DNA of 64,000 nucleotides, taken from NCBI GenBank assembly GCA_900546435.1, contig URCQ01000012.1, positions 7,723 through 71,722 of the forward strand. Direction: 5' to 3'. Every line of letters starts with the position of its first letter. Within the stretch, counting starts at the first letter, position 1. This document shows positions 15,444-24,952 of the stretch, one piece after another. This stretch comes from an uncultured Pseudobutyrivibrio sp. (GTDB lineage Bacteria > Bacillota > Clostridia > Lachnospirales > Lachnospiraceae). Below the pieces are notes generated by a model, which was not told the origin of the DNA, searched no databases, and saw only the letters and a list, made by a program, of their open reading frames with translations. A program made the position numbers and the translations under genes.

Positions 15444-18032
15444 ATGATGAAAGCGACAAATTTAAAAGTAGAATATCTGACAAACCCGATTGGCATTGAT
15501 GTGGTGCGGCCTCGCTTTAGCTGGACGTTTGAGAAGGGGACAAAGCAAAAAGCATATCAGATCGTTGCAAAAGATGATCTTGGCAATCTGTTGTGGGATT
15601 CCGGCAAGGTTGCATCCGAGCAGATGCATCTGGTTGCCTGGGGCGCAGACGATTTAAAAAGCCGTATCCATGTGACATGGTGTGTTACTGTGTGGGACGA
15701 AAAAGATGAAGCAGAGACAAGTGAAAATGCATGGTTTGAGATTGGGCTTTTGCAGAAGAAGGATTGGACTGCCAAATGGATTACAGGTGACTATGTGCCA
15801 AAGAAAAAAGTGCGTTATCCGGTGGATTGCTTCAAAAAGACATTTGCCATTGCCTCTGATAAAAAGGTGAAAAAAGCGAGAGCCTACATGAGCGCCTGTG
15901 GTGTTTATGAAGGGAGAATCAATGGGGAAAAGATCGGAGAATTTATCCTCGCACCAGGAATTACAGACTATAGAAAGCGCGTACAGTATCAGACTGTGGA
16001 TGTGACAGCTTTACTTGCAGCAGGTGATAACGAACTTTCTTTTATGCTCGGAGACGGATGGTATCGTGGTTCTATTGGAGCCTGGGGAATGAAGAACTAT
16101 TATGGTTCTGAGACGAAGTTGTTAGCACAATTGGAGATTACCTATGAAGATGGCAGTGTGGATGTCATAGCAACAGATGAACGCTTCGATTGGACAAACG
16201 ATGGACCAATCCGTTTTGCAGACAATAAAGACGGTGAAATCTATGACGCCAGAATGCAGGACTTTTTGCATGCGCAATGGAAAAAGGCGAAAGTAACGGA
16301 ACATCCGGTTGTTCCAACAGCATCAGACAACTTTATACTGAAGGAGCATGAAGTATTTTCCAATCCAAAATTGATTACAACACCGGCTGGAAAAACCGTG
16401 CTTGATTTTGGACAGAATTTAGCAGGCATTGTTGCTTTTTCGGTAAATGCAAAAGCAGGACAGCGTTTGTATCTTCGCATGGGAGAACTCATAAAGAATG
16501 GTGAGTTCACACAGAAAAACATTCAGTGTGTAAAAAAAGATAAGATAACACCTTTGCAGGAAATTACCTATTTTTGTAAGGCTGGAAGAAATGATTACAA
16601 GACTACATTTGCAATCTTTGGTTTTCAGTATATTGAGGTGGAAGCGGATATGGAAATCCATCCGGAAGACTTTAAAGCAATTGCAGTGTACTCTGGCTTT
16701 GAGACAACATTTACATTTGATTCTTCCAATGCATTACTAAATCAATTTGTGAAAAACACACTCTGGTCTTTGAAAAACAATTCTGCAGATCTTCCTACGG
16801 ACTGTCCGACAAGAGAACGTCATGGCTGGACAGGTGATGCACAGCTCTTTGTAAATACAGCATCTTACATGGTGAATTATGTACCGTTTGCCTTGAAGTA
16901 CGAGAGAGATCTATGTGATTGGCAGACAAAGAATGGAAATTTTCCGCAGATTGCACCGGAAGGTGGTACAGATTTTTATATGCGTCCGATGAATGGTTCC
17001 GTGGGCTGGTCAGATGCCGGCATTCTGATTCCATATCGTTTGTGGAAAAAATACGGTGACCAGCAAATCATTGAAACCTATTATGAACCGATGCGTCGTT
17101 ATGCAAAATACATGATCAGCAGAACCGGTAAGACAGAGCCATTTATATCGGTAAAGACAGGAGTATCCAAGGCGGATAAAAAGTATTTATATAACTTTGG
17201 TCAGCATTATGGAGAGTGGGCAGAGCCGGCGGATGTGCATGAAATGAGATGGAAAGATTTTGCAACATCACGTCCGGAAGAGGCGACAGCCTATCTTTCT
17301 TATGTGATGAATATTATGGTTGAAATTGCAGAAACGTTAGGTCATACGGAAGATATTCCACTTTTCGAAGAATACCGCGATGGTGCGAAAAATACGTATC
17401 GTAAGCTGATGCAGCAGCCTGAGTTTTCACTTGATACGGACAGACAGGCAAGGCTGGTTCGACCATTGTATTTTGATTTGTTGGATGAGAAGGACACTGC
17501 ATTTGCGAAAAAACGTCTGATTCAGGCGTTAGACAATTATCATTGGCGTGTAGGTACAGGATTCCTCTCTACTCCATTTATCTTATATGTGCTTGCAGAG
17601 ATTGATCCGGAATATGCATACAGACTGCTCGAAAATGAAGAAAAACCGGGATGGCTTTGCATGCCAAAAGCAGGTGCAACGACCATTTGGGAAGATTGGG
17701 AAGGACCAAATTCAGATAATGGCAAAGGCGGTGGTATTGCATCTTTGAACCATTATTCTAAGGGTGCTGTCTGTGAATGGGTGTTTGAAGAAATGTGCGG
17801 TATCAAGATGGCGGGACAAAATCATTTTGTAATAGCACCACTGCCGGGCGGACATTTCAGCCACGCAGGCATGATATACGATAGCGTATACGGAAAAGTC
17901 GGATGTTCCTGGAAAAAGAATGAAGATGGAACATACGCATATCATATTACAATTCCAGCGAATACATCAGCTACGGTTCGCCTTCCAGGATGCGAGGAGC
18001 AGGTGCTTTCTGCCGGAGAATATGATTTGTAA
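15444..18032 (+). CDS. Alpha-L-rhamnosidase, GH78
   Basis: 862 aa, usual GH78 length. An N-terminal Ig-like domain with NPIGIDVVRPRFSWTF, the N-domain segment GVYEGRINGEKIGEFILAPGITDYRKRVQYQTYDVT-like region, and DFGQNLAGIV precede the (alpha/alpha)6 catalytic barrel. The catalytic region shows LPTDCPTRERHGWTGDAQLF with the conserved acidic residues, and the second conserved block TTIWEDWEGPNSD... near residue 750 followed by SLNHYSKGAVCEW. No signal peptide. Two adjacent ATG codons (15444, 15447) are both possible. It follows GH3 by 68 bp and points to rhamnosylated plant glycosides or rhamnose-containing oligosaccharides as substrate. Confidence 0.94.
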   Translation: MMKATNLKVEYLTNPIGIDVVRPRFSWTFEKGTKQKAYQIVAKDDLGNLLWDSGKVASEQMHLVAWGADDLKSRIHVTWCVTVWDEKDEAETSENAWFEIGLLQKKDWTAKWITGDYVPKKKVRYPVDCFKKTFAIASDKKVKKARAYMSACGVYEGRINGEKIGEFILAPGITDYRKRVQYQTVDVTALLAAGDNELSFMLGDGWYRGSIGAWGMKNYYGSETKLLAQLEITYEDGSVDVIATDERFDWTNDGPIRFADNKDGEIYDARMQDFLHAQWKKAKVTEHPVVPTASDNFILKEHEVFSNPKLITTPAGKTVLDFGQNLAGIVAFSVNAKAGQRLYLRMGELIKNGEFTQKNIQCVKKDKITPLQEITYFCKAGRNDYKTTFAIFGFQYIEVEADMEIHPEDFKAIAVYSGFETTFTFDSSNALLNQFVKNTLWSLKNNSADLPTDCPTRERHGWTGDAQLFVNTASYMVNYVPFALKYERDLCDWQTKNGNFPQIAPEGGTDFYMRPMNGSVGWSDAGILIPYRLWKKYGDQQIIETYYEPMRRYAKYMISRTGKTEPFISVKTGVSKADKKYLYNFGQHYGEWAEPADVHEMRWKDFATSRPEEATAYLSYVMNIMVEIAETLGHTEDIPLFEEYRDGAKNTYRKLMQQPEFSLDTDRQARLVRPLYFDLLDEKDTAFAKKRLIQALDNYHWRVGTGFLSTPFILYVLAEIDPEYAYRLLENEEKPGWLCMPKAGATTIWEDWEGPNSDNGKGGGIASLNHYSKGAVCEWVFEEMCGIKMAGQNHFVIAPLPGGHFSHAGMIYDSVYGKVGCSWKKNEDGTYAYHITIPANTSATVRLPGCEEQVLSAGEYDL

Positions 18033-18074
18033 TTTTTGGGGACACTCCATGTGGCAAAAGGAACGTCCCTGCGG
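18021..18074 (+). repeat. Dispersed palindromic repeat, copy 2
   Basis: Second copy of the element at 6371-6424: ATATGATTTGTAA, then TTTTTGGGGAC, a diverged left arm (ACTCCATGTGGCAAA) and AGGAACGTCCCTGCGGCA. The left arm no longer pairs perfectly with the right. As in copy 1 it abuts a stop codon after YDL. Confidence 0.75.
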
Positions 18075-18117
18075 CAAATTAAAGATGATGTTAGAATAAT
18101 ATGACGAAATGATGAAC

Positions 18118-18155
18118 AAAAAAGCGAATTTCCTATGATGGAGATTCGCTTTTTT
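18118..18155 (+). terminator. Bidirectional-looking terminator after GH78
   Basis: AAAAAAGCGAAT (18118-18129) pairs with ATTCGCTTTTTT (18144-18155) around a 14-nt interval. A-rich and T-rich flanks on both sides let it work in either direction. It separates GH78 from GH1. Confidence 0.85.
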
Positions 18156-18244
18156 ACGATACACTATGATCTGAGGAGAGATTCCGAAAGGATATCGAAA
18201 AGGATATTTTAAGACAAAAGTTTTGGTAGAGAAGGAGATAGGAT

Positions 18245-19549
18245 ATGGAAAAATTTCCACAGGGATTTATGGTTGGAGCTTCTACTGCAGCACATCAGGT
18301 AGAAGGTAATAATGTGCATAGTGATTACTGGTTACAGGAGAATGTGGAACATTCGCAGTTTGTGGAACCATCCGGGGAAGCGGTGGATCATTATCATCGT
18401 TATGAAGAAGATATTCGATTGATGGCAGAAGCTGGATTGAATGCGTATCGTTTTTCCATCGAATGGGCAAGAATCGAGCCAAAACAAGGAGAGTTCGATG
18501 AAAATGAGATTGAGCATTACCGAAAAGTAATTGCTTGTTGCAAAGAAAATGGAGTGGAGCCTGTTGTGACATTACATCATTTTACTTCTCCGGCATGGGT
18601 GATTTCTCGTGGGGGATGGGAAAATGAAGAAGTCGTTGACTGGTTTGCAAACTATGTGCAGTATGTTGTAAAACATTTAGGAAGCGAGCTACGTTATATT
18701 TGCACCATTAATGAGGCAAATATGCGATTACAGTTAGCAGCCATTATGAAAAAATATATGGGTCAGATGGCTGGTGAACAGCAAGAAGAAAAAAATGCGC
18801 CAAAAGAAGGCGATGTACAGGTAGGATTGAATCTTGACCAGGGCATGAATACGATGATGCTTGGTATGATGGAATGTGCAAAGGCGTTTGGTTTGCAGGA
18901 TCCAAGAGGAATCCATACGTTTGTATCCATGTGTACACCGGAAGGTGATATTTTGGTTATGAAAGCACATCAGGCAGCAAAAAAAGTCATCAAAGAATTG
19001 TATCCGGATATAAAGGTAGGTCTTACATTATCACTTCATGATATGCAGCCGGCAACCGGAGGTGAGGATGCAGCGCATAAGGAATGGGAGGAAGAATTTA
19101 GCCATTATCTTCCTTACATTGCAGAGGATGATTTCCTTGGCGTGCAATCTTATACAAGACAGTGCTTCGACGAAAAAGGAAATAAATATACCCCAGAGGG
19201 TGTAGAACTTACACAGATGGGATATGAATTTTATCCACAGGCAATTGCAAATGTAGTTCGTGCAGCTGCAAAAGAGTTTAAAGGCAATCTCATTGTTACA
19301 GAAAACGGAGTCGCAACAGCAGATGATAGCAGACGCCAGGAATATATCAAGGAGGCAACAGCAGGGTTACAGGCATGTATAACAGATGGTATACCACTTA
19401 AGGGATATTTGCACTGGTCTTTGATGGATAATTTTGAGTGGCAGAAGGGCTTTTCTATGCAATTTGGCCTGATTGCCGTAGACCGCAGCAACATGAAGCG
19501 TACACCGAAGGAAAGTCTGTCTTTGTTAGGAAGTATGACAACAAAATAA
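18245..19549 (+). CDS. Glycoside hydrolase family 1 (beta-glucosidase type)
   Basis: 434 aa. N-terminal FPQGFMVGASTAAHQVEG is the GH1 entry signature, followed by YRFSIEWARIEPKQGEFDE. The acid/base Glu157 lies in TINEAN (usually TFNEP) and the nucleophile Glu353 in VTENGVAT. HWSLMDNFEWQKGF near the C-terminus binds the glycone. RBS AGAAGGAGAT at 18231-18240. It lacks phospho-sugar features that I can be sure of and no PTS genes are nearby, so a plain beta-glucosidase or related activity is more likely than a 6-phospho-beta-glucosidase. The NEAN variant in place of NEP is seen in divergent GH1 clades. Own terminator follows. Confidence 0.92.
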   Translation: MEKFPQGFMVGASTAAHQVEGNNVHSDYWLQENVEHSQFVEPSGEAVDHYHRYEEDIRLMAEAGLNAYRFSIEWARIEPKQGEFDENEIEHYRKVIACCKENGVEPVVTLHHFTSPAWVISRGGWENEEVVDWFANYVQYVVKHLGSELRYICTINEANMRLQLAAIMKKYMGQMAGEQQEEKNAPKEGDVQVGLNLDQGMNTMMLGMMECAKAFGLQDPRGIHTFVSMCTPEGDILVMKAHQAAKKVIKELYPDIKVGLTLSLHDMQPATGGEDAAHKEWEEEFSHYLPYIAEDDFLGVQSYTRQCFDEKGNKYTPEGVELTQMGYEFYPQAIANVVRAAAKEFKGNLIVTENGVATADDSRRQEYIKEATAGLQACITDGIPLKGYLHWSLMDNFEWQKGFSMQFGLIAVDRSNMKRTPKESLSLLGSMTTK

Positions 19550-19568
19550 TTATGTAAGTAAAAAGTAG

Positions 19569-19619
19569 AAAAGCCATAGGGAAAAACCTTGCAATGCAAG
19601 GAATATCCCTATGGCTTTT
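19569..19619 (+). terminator. Terminator after GH1
   Basis: AAAAGCCATAGGGA pairs with TCCCTATGGCTTTT, with an inner CCTTGCAATGCAAGG palindrome in the loop. Long composite hairpin, T run present on both strands. Confidence 0.88.
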
Positions 19620-19702
19620 GTTCGTCCTGTGTAAAATAGTGAGGAAAATTTTGCTGAAAAGGCAAAGAAAATCAGAAATTGTGTATAATTTTCAGAAAAA
19701 TC

Positions 19703-19732
19703 TTGTGTGATATGTCGAAAAAGTGCTATGAT
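19703..19732 (+). promoter_or_regulatory. Probable promoter of the chemoreceptor gene
   Basis: TTGTGT (19703-19708) and TATGAT (19727-19732) with an 18-bp spacer and a TGC before the -10. It lies 28 bp before the preferred ATG at 19760, giving a short leader. No clear sigma-D (flagellar) promoter was found. Confidence 0.5.
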
Positions 19733-19759
19733 GGAAAAATAAAGGAGGAACGGAGTCCT

Positions 19760-21802
19760 ATGAAAAAGAAAAAACAACAGAGGAAAAGAGGAATCGCGGA
19801 GGAGATACAGGTCAGTATCTTGTCAAAGATAGTCATCGTATTTGTTATCGTTGCGGCAGTGGTTACCTTTATGGTGGGCAACATCAGTCTGAGTGCCCAG
19901 AAGAACGACCTGGAGATGCAATCCAAAGCAGCAGCATACCAGTTGGAGCTATTCTTTGAGGAATACACGACGGTCGTAGAACAGATGGCACTGAACACAG
20001 ATGTGCAGACTTTATTGGAGGAGACCGGACCGGGAGCTAATATTACAGAGTCAGAGCGTTATGCAACCGTATTCAATTCTATGAAAAAAACCGCGGCAGC
20101 AGACAGTGACAACATTCAGGCAGTCTGGGTCGGCGATATTGATGCCAATGTTGTGACACAGTCAGACGGCTATACCAGTGGCAGTGATTTTGAGATCACA
20201 GAGCGTGCATGGTATAAGGCAGTAGAAGAAGAAAAGACCATCCTTACGGATGCTTATGTAGATGTCAGCACAGGTAATGTGATCCTGAGTGCGGCTACTC
20301 CGGTATATGACCAGAGCGGACAAAATATCATCGGTGTTGCAGGTGTGGATGTGGCACTGGATCATATCCATGAACTTTTACCGGAATACAAGATCGGAAA
20401 CAATGGATTTGTTATCCTGGCTACTTCTGAAGGCAATGTGATCTATCATCCGAACACGGACAACCAGCAGAAGAGTTTGAGCGAGTTGAATGCAGACAAG
20501 ACCTTGATTCAGGCAGTTGAGGGAGGTAAAGATACTTCCGTACATTATTCCGCAGATGGAAAGAGCAAATACGGTTATGTCGGAAGAATTGGTTCGACCG
20601 ATTATCTGACCATTTCCTGCTTACCGGCAAGTGAATATTTTGCAAGTCTGATCCGTTGTATCATCATTGTATTGTTGCTTGTCATTGCAGGTATTGTCGT
20701 TATCATCATCACGATCCGTCATCTGGCAACCCAGTTGACTAAGCCGATCGTTGCTTTGAATGATGTGGCACAGGAACTGGCAGAAGGCAATCTGGATGTG
20801 ACCCTTGATATCGCATCTGAAAATGAGATCGGCGAACTTGCAGATTCTATTCAAAAGACAGTAGATCGTCTGAAAGAATATATCAATTACATCGATGAGA
20901 TTTCTTCGGTATTGGATCGACTGGCAGATGGTAAGTTGAAGTTTACCTTGAAGTATGATTATGCAGGAGAGTTTGCAAAGGTTAAGACCGCCCTGCTTCA
21001 TATCTCAGGATCCTTTGAGCAGATGATCGAAGATATCATTGACAGTTCTACGCAGGTATCTATCGGTGCGGATGAACTTTCCAAGGCTGCACAGAATATC
21101 GCAGAGGGTGCTATGACGCAGGCTGCATCTGTGCAGGAACTTGTTGCAACAACCGAATCCGTATCACAGCAGGTAGAGGAAAATACCGAGGATGCGCAGA
21201 AGTCTGCAACAGAGACATCCCGTGTTACCCATATGATGCAGGATAGCAGAGAACAGATGAATCAGATGATGGAGGCAATGAACAAGATCACGGAGACATC
21301 CAATGAGGTTGTCAGCATCATCAAGACGATCGAAGATATTGCAGACCAGACCAACCTTTTGGCACTCAATGCTTCTATTGAGGCTGCCAGAGCCGGAGAG
21401 GCAGGCAAGGGTTTTGCAGTCGTTGCATCTGAGATCGGATCTCTTGCGGATGACAGTTCTAAGGCTGCAAATAATACCAGGGATCTGATCGAGATCTCCT
21501 TGCAGCAGATTGATCGTGGTTCCAGTCTGGCACAGAATGTTGTGCAGTCTATGCAGGATGTACTGGATGCCGTCGAAGAAGTCAATGGCATGATCGGTAA
21601 GAGTGCAGAGAACAACGAAGCACAGAACCAGAGCATGGAGCAGATCCGTGTCGGCATTGAAGATATTTCCAAGGGCGTTGAGGACAATTCCGCATCTGCC
21701 GAGGAGGCATCAGCAACTTCTCAGGAGTTGGCAGCACAGGCGGCTACATTGGAGGAATTGGTTAAGAGATTTGATCTTAAGGATCATGGTAGAGAAGAAT
21801 AA
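19760..21802 (+). CDS. Methyl-accepting chemotaxis protein (dCache-type)
   Basis: 680 aa from ATG 19760, chosen for AAAGGAGG at 19741-19748. A basic N-terminus precedes TM1 (about residues 20-45, VIVFVIVAAVVTFMVG). An extracellular dCache sensor spans about 50-290, with the typical ITERAWYKAV and VGVDVALDHI. TM2 (about 298-325) leads to a HAMP domain and a long signalling coiled coil. The hairpin tip is present: QTNLLALNASIEAARAGEAG then KGFAVVASEIGSLAD. It signals to CheA/CheW, so the host is probably motile. Next to glycosidase genes, it could sense plant glycosides or sugars, but the ligand is unknown. Confidence 0.95.
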   Translation: MKKKKQQRKRGIAEEIQVSILSKIVIVFVIVAAVVTFMVGNISLSAQKNDLEMQSKAAAYQLELFFEEYTTVVEQMALNTDVQTLLEETGPGANITESERYATVFNSMKKTAAADSDNIQAVWVGDIDANVVTQSDGYTSGSDFEITERAWYKAVEEEKTILTDAYVDVSTGNVILSAATPVYDQSGQNIIGVAGVDVALDHIHELLPEYKIGNNGFVILATSEGNVIYHPNTDNQQKSLSELNADKTLIQAVEGGKDTSVHYSADGKSKYGYVGRIGSTDYLTISCLPASEYFASLIRCIIIVLLLVIAGIVVIIITIRHLATQLTKPIVALNDVAQELAEGNLDVTLDIASENEIGELADSIQKTVDRLKEYINYIDEISSVLDRLADGKLKFTLKYDYAGEFAKVKTALLHISGSFEQMIEDIIDSSTQVSIGADELSKAAQNIAEGAMTQAASVQELVATTESVSQQVEENTEDAQKSATETSRVTHMMQDSREQMNQMMEAMNKITETSNEVVSIIKTIEDIADQTNLLALNASIEAARAGEAGKGFAVVASEIGSLADDSSKAANNTRDLIEISLQQIDRGSSLAQNVVQSMQDVLDAVEEVNGMIGKSAENNEAQNQSMEQIRVGIEDISKGVEDNSASAEEASATSQELAAQAATLEELVKRFDLKDHGREE

Positions 21803-21814
21803 AAGAACTTTAGT

Positions 21815-21851
21815 AAAATGCGGTTGCCCGGTGTGGTGATCGCATTTTTTG
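21815..21851 (+). terminator. Terminator after the chemoreceptor gene
   Basis: AATGCG (21817-21822) pairs with CGCATT (21841-21846), with more pairs inside, then a T6 run. Confidence 0.8.
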
Positions 21852-21940
21852 CGCGTATTCACGCATTGTCAAAACGGGCAATCCATGGTACAATACATTA
21901 GTTTAGCAAGGCTATATGTTATAGAAAATGGAGAATAGAT

Positions 21941-22897
21941 ATGCGGTGGAATAAATACACGATAAATACAAGAACGGATGCAGAGGAATTGGTCTGTGCC
22001 ATGCTATCGGAACTGGGCATTACCAGTGTAGAGATCGACAACTTTATCCCGGTTCCGGATGCGGACAGACAGGGCGGTGTATTTGAAGAACTGCAACCGG
22101 ATCTGCCGGAGGACGATGGATCTTCACGCATTAGTTTTTATCTGGAAGAAGATGAGACAGACGCATCCGAGATCTTGGAAAAAGTAAGACAGGCTTTGGA
22201 CGATATGTCAACGTATGCCCAGATCGGCGAGGGTACGATCACGAATGAAATCTCAGACGAGGCGGATTGGCGTGACAACTGGAAAGCCTATTTTTCTTCT
22301 TTTTCCATCGGCAATATTTTTATTAAACCTACCTGGGAAGACATGCCGGAGGACAAATCGGACATGACACTTGTGGAGATTGATCCGGGCGTATCCTTTG
22401 GTACGGGAAAGCACGAGAGTACCCAACTGGTGATTCGCCAGTTACAAAAATACCTGCAAGAAGGCGATCAAGTCCTTGATGTAGGATGTGGCAGTGGTAT
22501 CCTTTCTATCGTGGCATTAAAACTCGGCGCACAGCATGTGGTAGGCACAGATATTGATGAGGATTGCATTGCATCCTCTTATGATAATTTTGCAGTCAAT
22601 CACTTAGACAAGTCTCTGGGCGATTTTTATGTAGGAAATCTCATTGATGATGAGGCATTGCAGGATAAGGTGGGAAAGGAAAAGTATGATGTCGTGGTAG
22701 CCAATATTTTGGCAGACATCATTATCCCGATGGCTCCGGCACTGGCAGCAAGCATGAAGCCGGGAGCTATCGTTATTACATCCGGTATTATTGATTTTAA
22801 AGAGCAGGAAGTTGCAGATGCATTAAAAGCTGCCGGGCTTACCATTGTTGAGAGCAATGCACAAGGTGAGTGGCGCAATATTACAGCACGTAAATAA
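21941..22897 (+). CDS. prmA: Ribosomal protein L11 methyltransferase
   Basis: 318 aa. N-terminal substrate domain opens with MRWNKYTINTRTDAEELVCAML. The SAM-binding Rossmann fold shows FGTGKHESTQL, VLDVGCGSGILSIVAL (motif I) and the family-specific NILADII (motif IV). It trimethylates L11. It pairs with rsmE 75 bp downstream, as in Bacillus (yqeT-yqeU), where both follow dnaJ directly. Confidence 0.97.
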   Translation: MRWNKYTINTRTDAEELVCAMLSELGITSVEIDNFIPVPDADRQGGVFEELQPDLPEDDGSSRISFYLEEDETDASEILEKVRQALDDMSTYAQIGEGTITNEISDEADWRDNWKAYFSSFSIGNIFIKPTWEDMPEDKSDMTLVEIDPGVSFGTGKHESTQLVIRQLQKYLQEGDQVLDVGCGSGILSIVALKLGAQHVVGTDIDEDCIASSYDNFAVNHLDKSLGDFYVGNLIDDEALQDKVGKEKYDVVVANILADIIIPMAPALAASMKPGAIVITSGIIDFKEQEVADALKAAGLTIVESNAQGEWRNITARK

Positions 22898-22972
22898 TAA
22901 CTGCCAGAATGGACAGATGCCTTGTAGACAGCGTTTACAGGATGAAATGATCAGACAGGTTGAAGGAGATTT

Positions 22973-23710
22973 ATGCAGCAGATTTTTATAGATCAGTCAG
23001 TGAAAGAACAGGAAACGTTTACCGTGGCAGGGGATGACGCCAGACATCTGTCGCAGGTGCTTCGTATGCGCGCTGGGGAAACCCTTCGCGTCAGTACACA
23101 GACAGGAGATAACTATTTGTGTGAAATCGTTACATTAAATAAGACAGAAGTTACGCTTCGTGTTTTAGAGAAGATGGCATCCACAGAATTAGATAAACGT
23201 ATTTATCTTTTTCAGGCGATTCCAAAAGGCGACCGCATGGAGACCGTCATTGAGAAAGCGGTAGAATTAGGTGTTTACGAAATCATTCCGGTCGAGATGA
23301 AGTATTGTGTTGTAAAATTAGATGACAAGAAAAAAGCATCACGCTTAAAGCGTTATCAGAGCATTGCGGAGGCGGCAGCGAAGCAATCAAAGCGCAGCCG
23401 TATTCCAAAAATACATGATTTTATGACGTATGCGGAGGCAGTTACTTATGCCAGACAGTGCGATGAGCGTATTGTGCCATATGAGTGTGCCGAAGGCATG
23501 GAAGCGACAAAACGTGCATTGGCACAGATGACAGATGCGACAAGTATCAGTATTATGATTGGACCGGAAGGTGGCTTTGCGGATGAGGAGATAGAGGCAG
23601 TAAGAGAGGATATGGATGTCATTTCTCTGGGAAGCCGGATCCTTCGGACGGACACAGCAGCCATTACAACGATGTCTATGGTGATGCTTGCAATCGAAAT
23701 GCAGGGCTAA
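22973..23710 (+). CDS. rsmE: 16S rRNA (uracil1498-N3)-methyltransferase
   Basis: 245 aa SPOUT methyltransferase. An N-terminal PUA-like domain (AGDDARHLSQVLRMRAGETL) precedes a trefoil-knot C-terminal domain with the SAM loop IGPEGGFADEEI and SLGSRILRTDTAAI. It methylates U1498 of 16S rRNA. RBS AAGGAGA precedes ATG 22973. Conserved neighbour of prmA. Confidence 0.96.
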   Translation: MQQIFIDQSVKEQETFTVAGDDARHLSQVLRMRAGETLRVSTQTGDNYLCEIVTLNKTEVTLRVLEKMASTELDKRIYLFQAIPKGDRMETVIEKAVELGVYEIIPVEMKYCVVKLDDKKKASRLKRYQSIAEAAAKQSKRSRIPKIHDFMTYAEAVTYARQCDERIVPYECAEGMEATKRALAQMTDATSISIMIGPEGGFADEEIEAVREDMDVISLGSRILRTDTAAITTMSMVMLAIEMQG

Positions 23711-23784
23711 AAAGTATAGAAACATGTAGATTTCATTATATATATGAATAAACTAATAGTAATAGAATGTGAATAGGAAAAAAC

Positions 23785-24939
23785 ATGGAAGCATATTTAG
23801 ATAATTCAGCAACCACACAATGTTCGCAGGCGGCAGCCGATTTGATGATGCACCTGTTGCGGGAGGATTACGGAAATCCATCCTCTTTACACAATCGTGG
23901 TATGGAAGCAGAAAACTATGTAAAAGAAGCAAGAAAACGCATAGCACAGACACTTAAAGTCAATGAAAAAGAGATTTATTTTACATCCGGTGGCAGCGAG
24001 AGCAACAATCTGGCAATTGTTGGTGGTGCACTTGCTAATAAGCGCTCTGGAATGCATGTGATTACGACGATGATCGAGCATCCTTCCGTTGCGAATCCTT
24101 TTGCCTATCTGGAAGAACTGGGATTTGCAGTGACGTATTTACCGGTAGATGCGTATGGATGCATTTCACTTGAGGATTTGCAGGAAGCGATGTGCAGTGA
24201 TACGATTTTGGTATCGATGATGCACGTCAATAATGAGATTGGCGCAGTAGAGCCGATAGAAGAGGCAGCGCGCGTGATCAAACAGAAAAATCCAAATTGT
24301 CTGTTTCATGTGGATGCGATTCAATCCTATGGTAAGTTCCGGATTTATCCAAAACGTATGGGCATTGATCTGTTATCGGTAAGTGGACATAAGATTCATG
24401 GACCAAAGGGCAGTGGATTCCTTTTTGTACGAGATAAGGTAAAGGTACATCCGCTGATTCTTGGTGGCGGTCAGGAAAGAGGGATGCGCTCTGGAACAGA
24501 AAATGTGCCTGCCATTGCAGGGCTCGGTCAGGCGGCAATGGAAATTTATCAGAATTTTGAGAGCAACCAGACCAGAATGTATCGTTTGCGCGATTACTTT
24601 ATTCAGGAAGTGGAACAAATCGATGGCGTTAGTGTCAATGGACATAAAGATCACAGAAGTGCACCACATATTGTGAGTGTCAGTGTTTCGGGTGTGCGTA
24701 GTGAGGTGCTGTTGCATGCATTAGAAGATAAGCAGATTTATGTATCTGCGGGAAGTGCATGCTCCTCTAATAAACCAGCAGTGAGCAGGACATTACAGTC
24801 TATCGGATTAAAGAGAGAATTGCTGGAGAGCACGGTAAGATTCAGTTTTTCTGTGCACACGACAAAAGAAGAGATTGATTATGCATTGGAGGCTATGAGA
24901 GGATTGGTTCCAATGCTGGCAAAATACAGAAGAAGTTAA
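23785..24939 (+). CDS. Cysteine desulfurase (NifS/IscS family)
   Basis: 384 aa PLP enzyme. MEAYLDNSATTQ at the N-terminus, YFTSGGSESNNLAI, the PLP Schiff-base Lys203 in SVSGHKIHGPKG, RSGTENVPAIAG, and the persulfide Cys326 in SAGSACSSNKPA. The short active-site loop places it in the group-I/IscS-like desulfurases dedicated to thiolation. It lies 13 bp upstream of thiI, an arrangement seen in Bacillus as nifZ-thiI, so it likely supplies sulfur for 4-thiouridine in tRNA. Confidence 0.95.
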   Translation: MEAYLDNSATTQCSQAAADLMMHLLREDYGNPSSLHNRGMEAENYVKEARKRIAQTLKVNEKEIYFTSGGSESNNLAIVGGALANKRSGMHVITTMIEHPSVANPFAYLEELGFAVTYLPVDAYGCISLEDLQEAMCSDTILVSMMHVNNEIGAVEPIEEAARVIKQKNPNCLFHVDAIQSYGKFRIYPKRMGIDLLSVSGHKIHGPKGSGFLFVRDKVKVHPLILGGGQERGMRSGTENVPAIAGLGQAAMEIYQNFESNQTRMYRLRDYFIQEVEQIDGVSVNGHKDHRSAPHIVSVSVSGVRSEVLLHALEDKQIYVSAGSACSSNKPAVSRTLQSIGLKRELLESTVRFSFSVHTTKEEIDYALEAMRGLVPMLAKYRRS

Positions 24940-24952
24940 AAAGGAGAGAACT

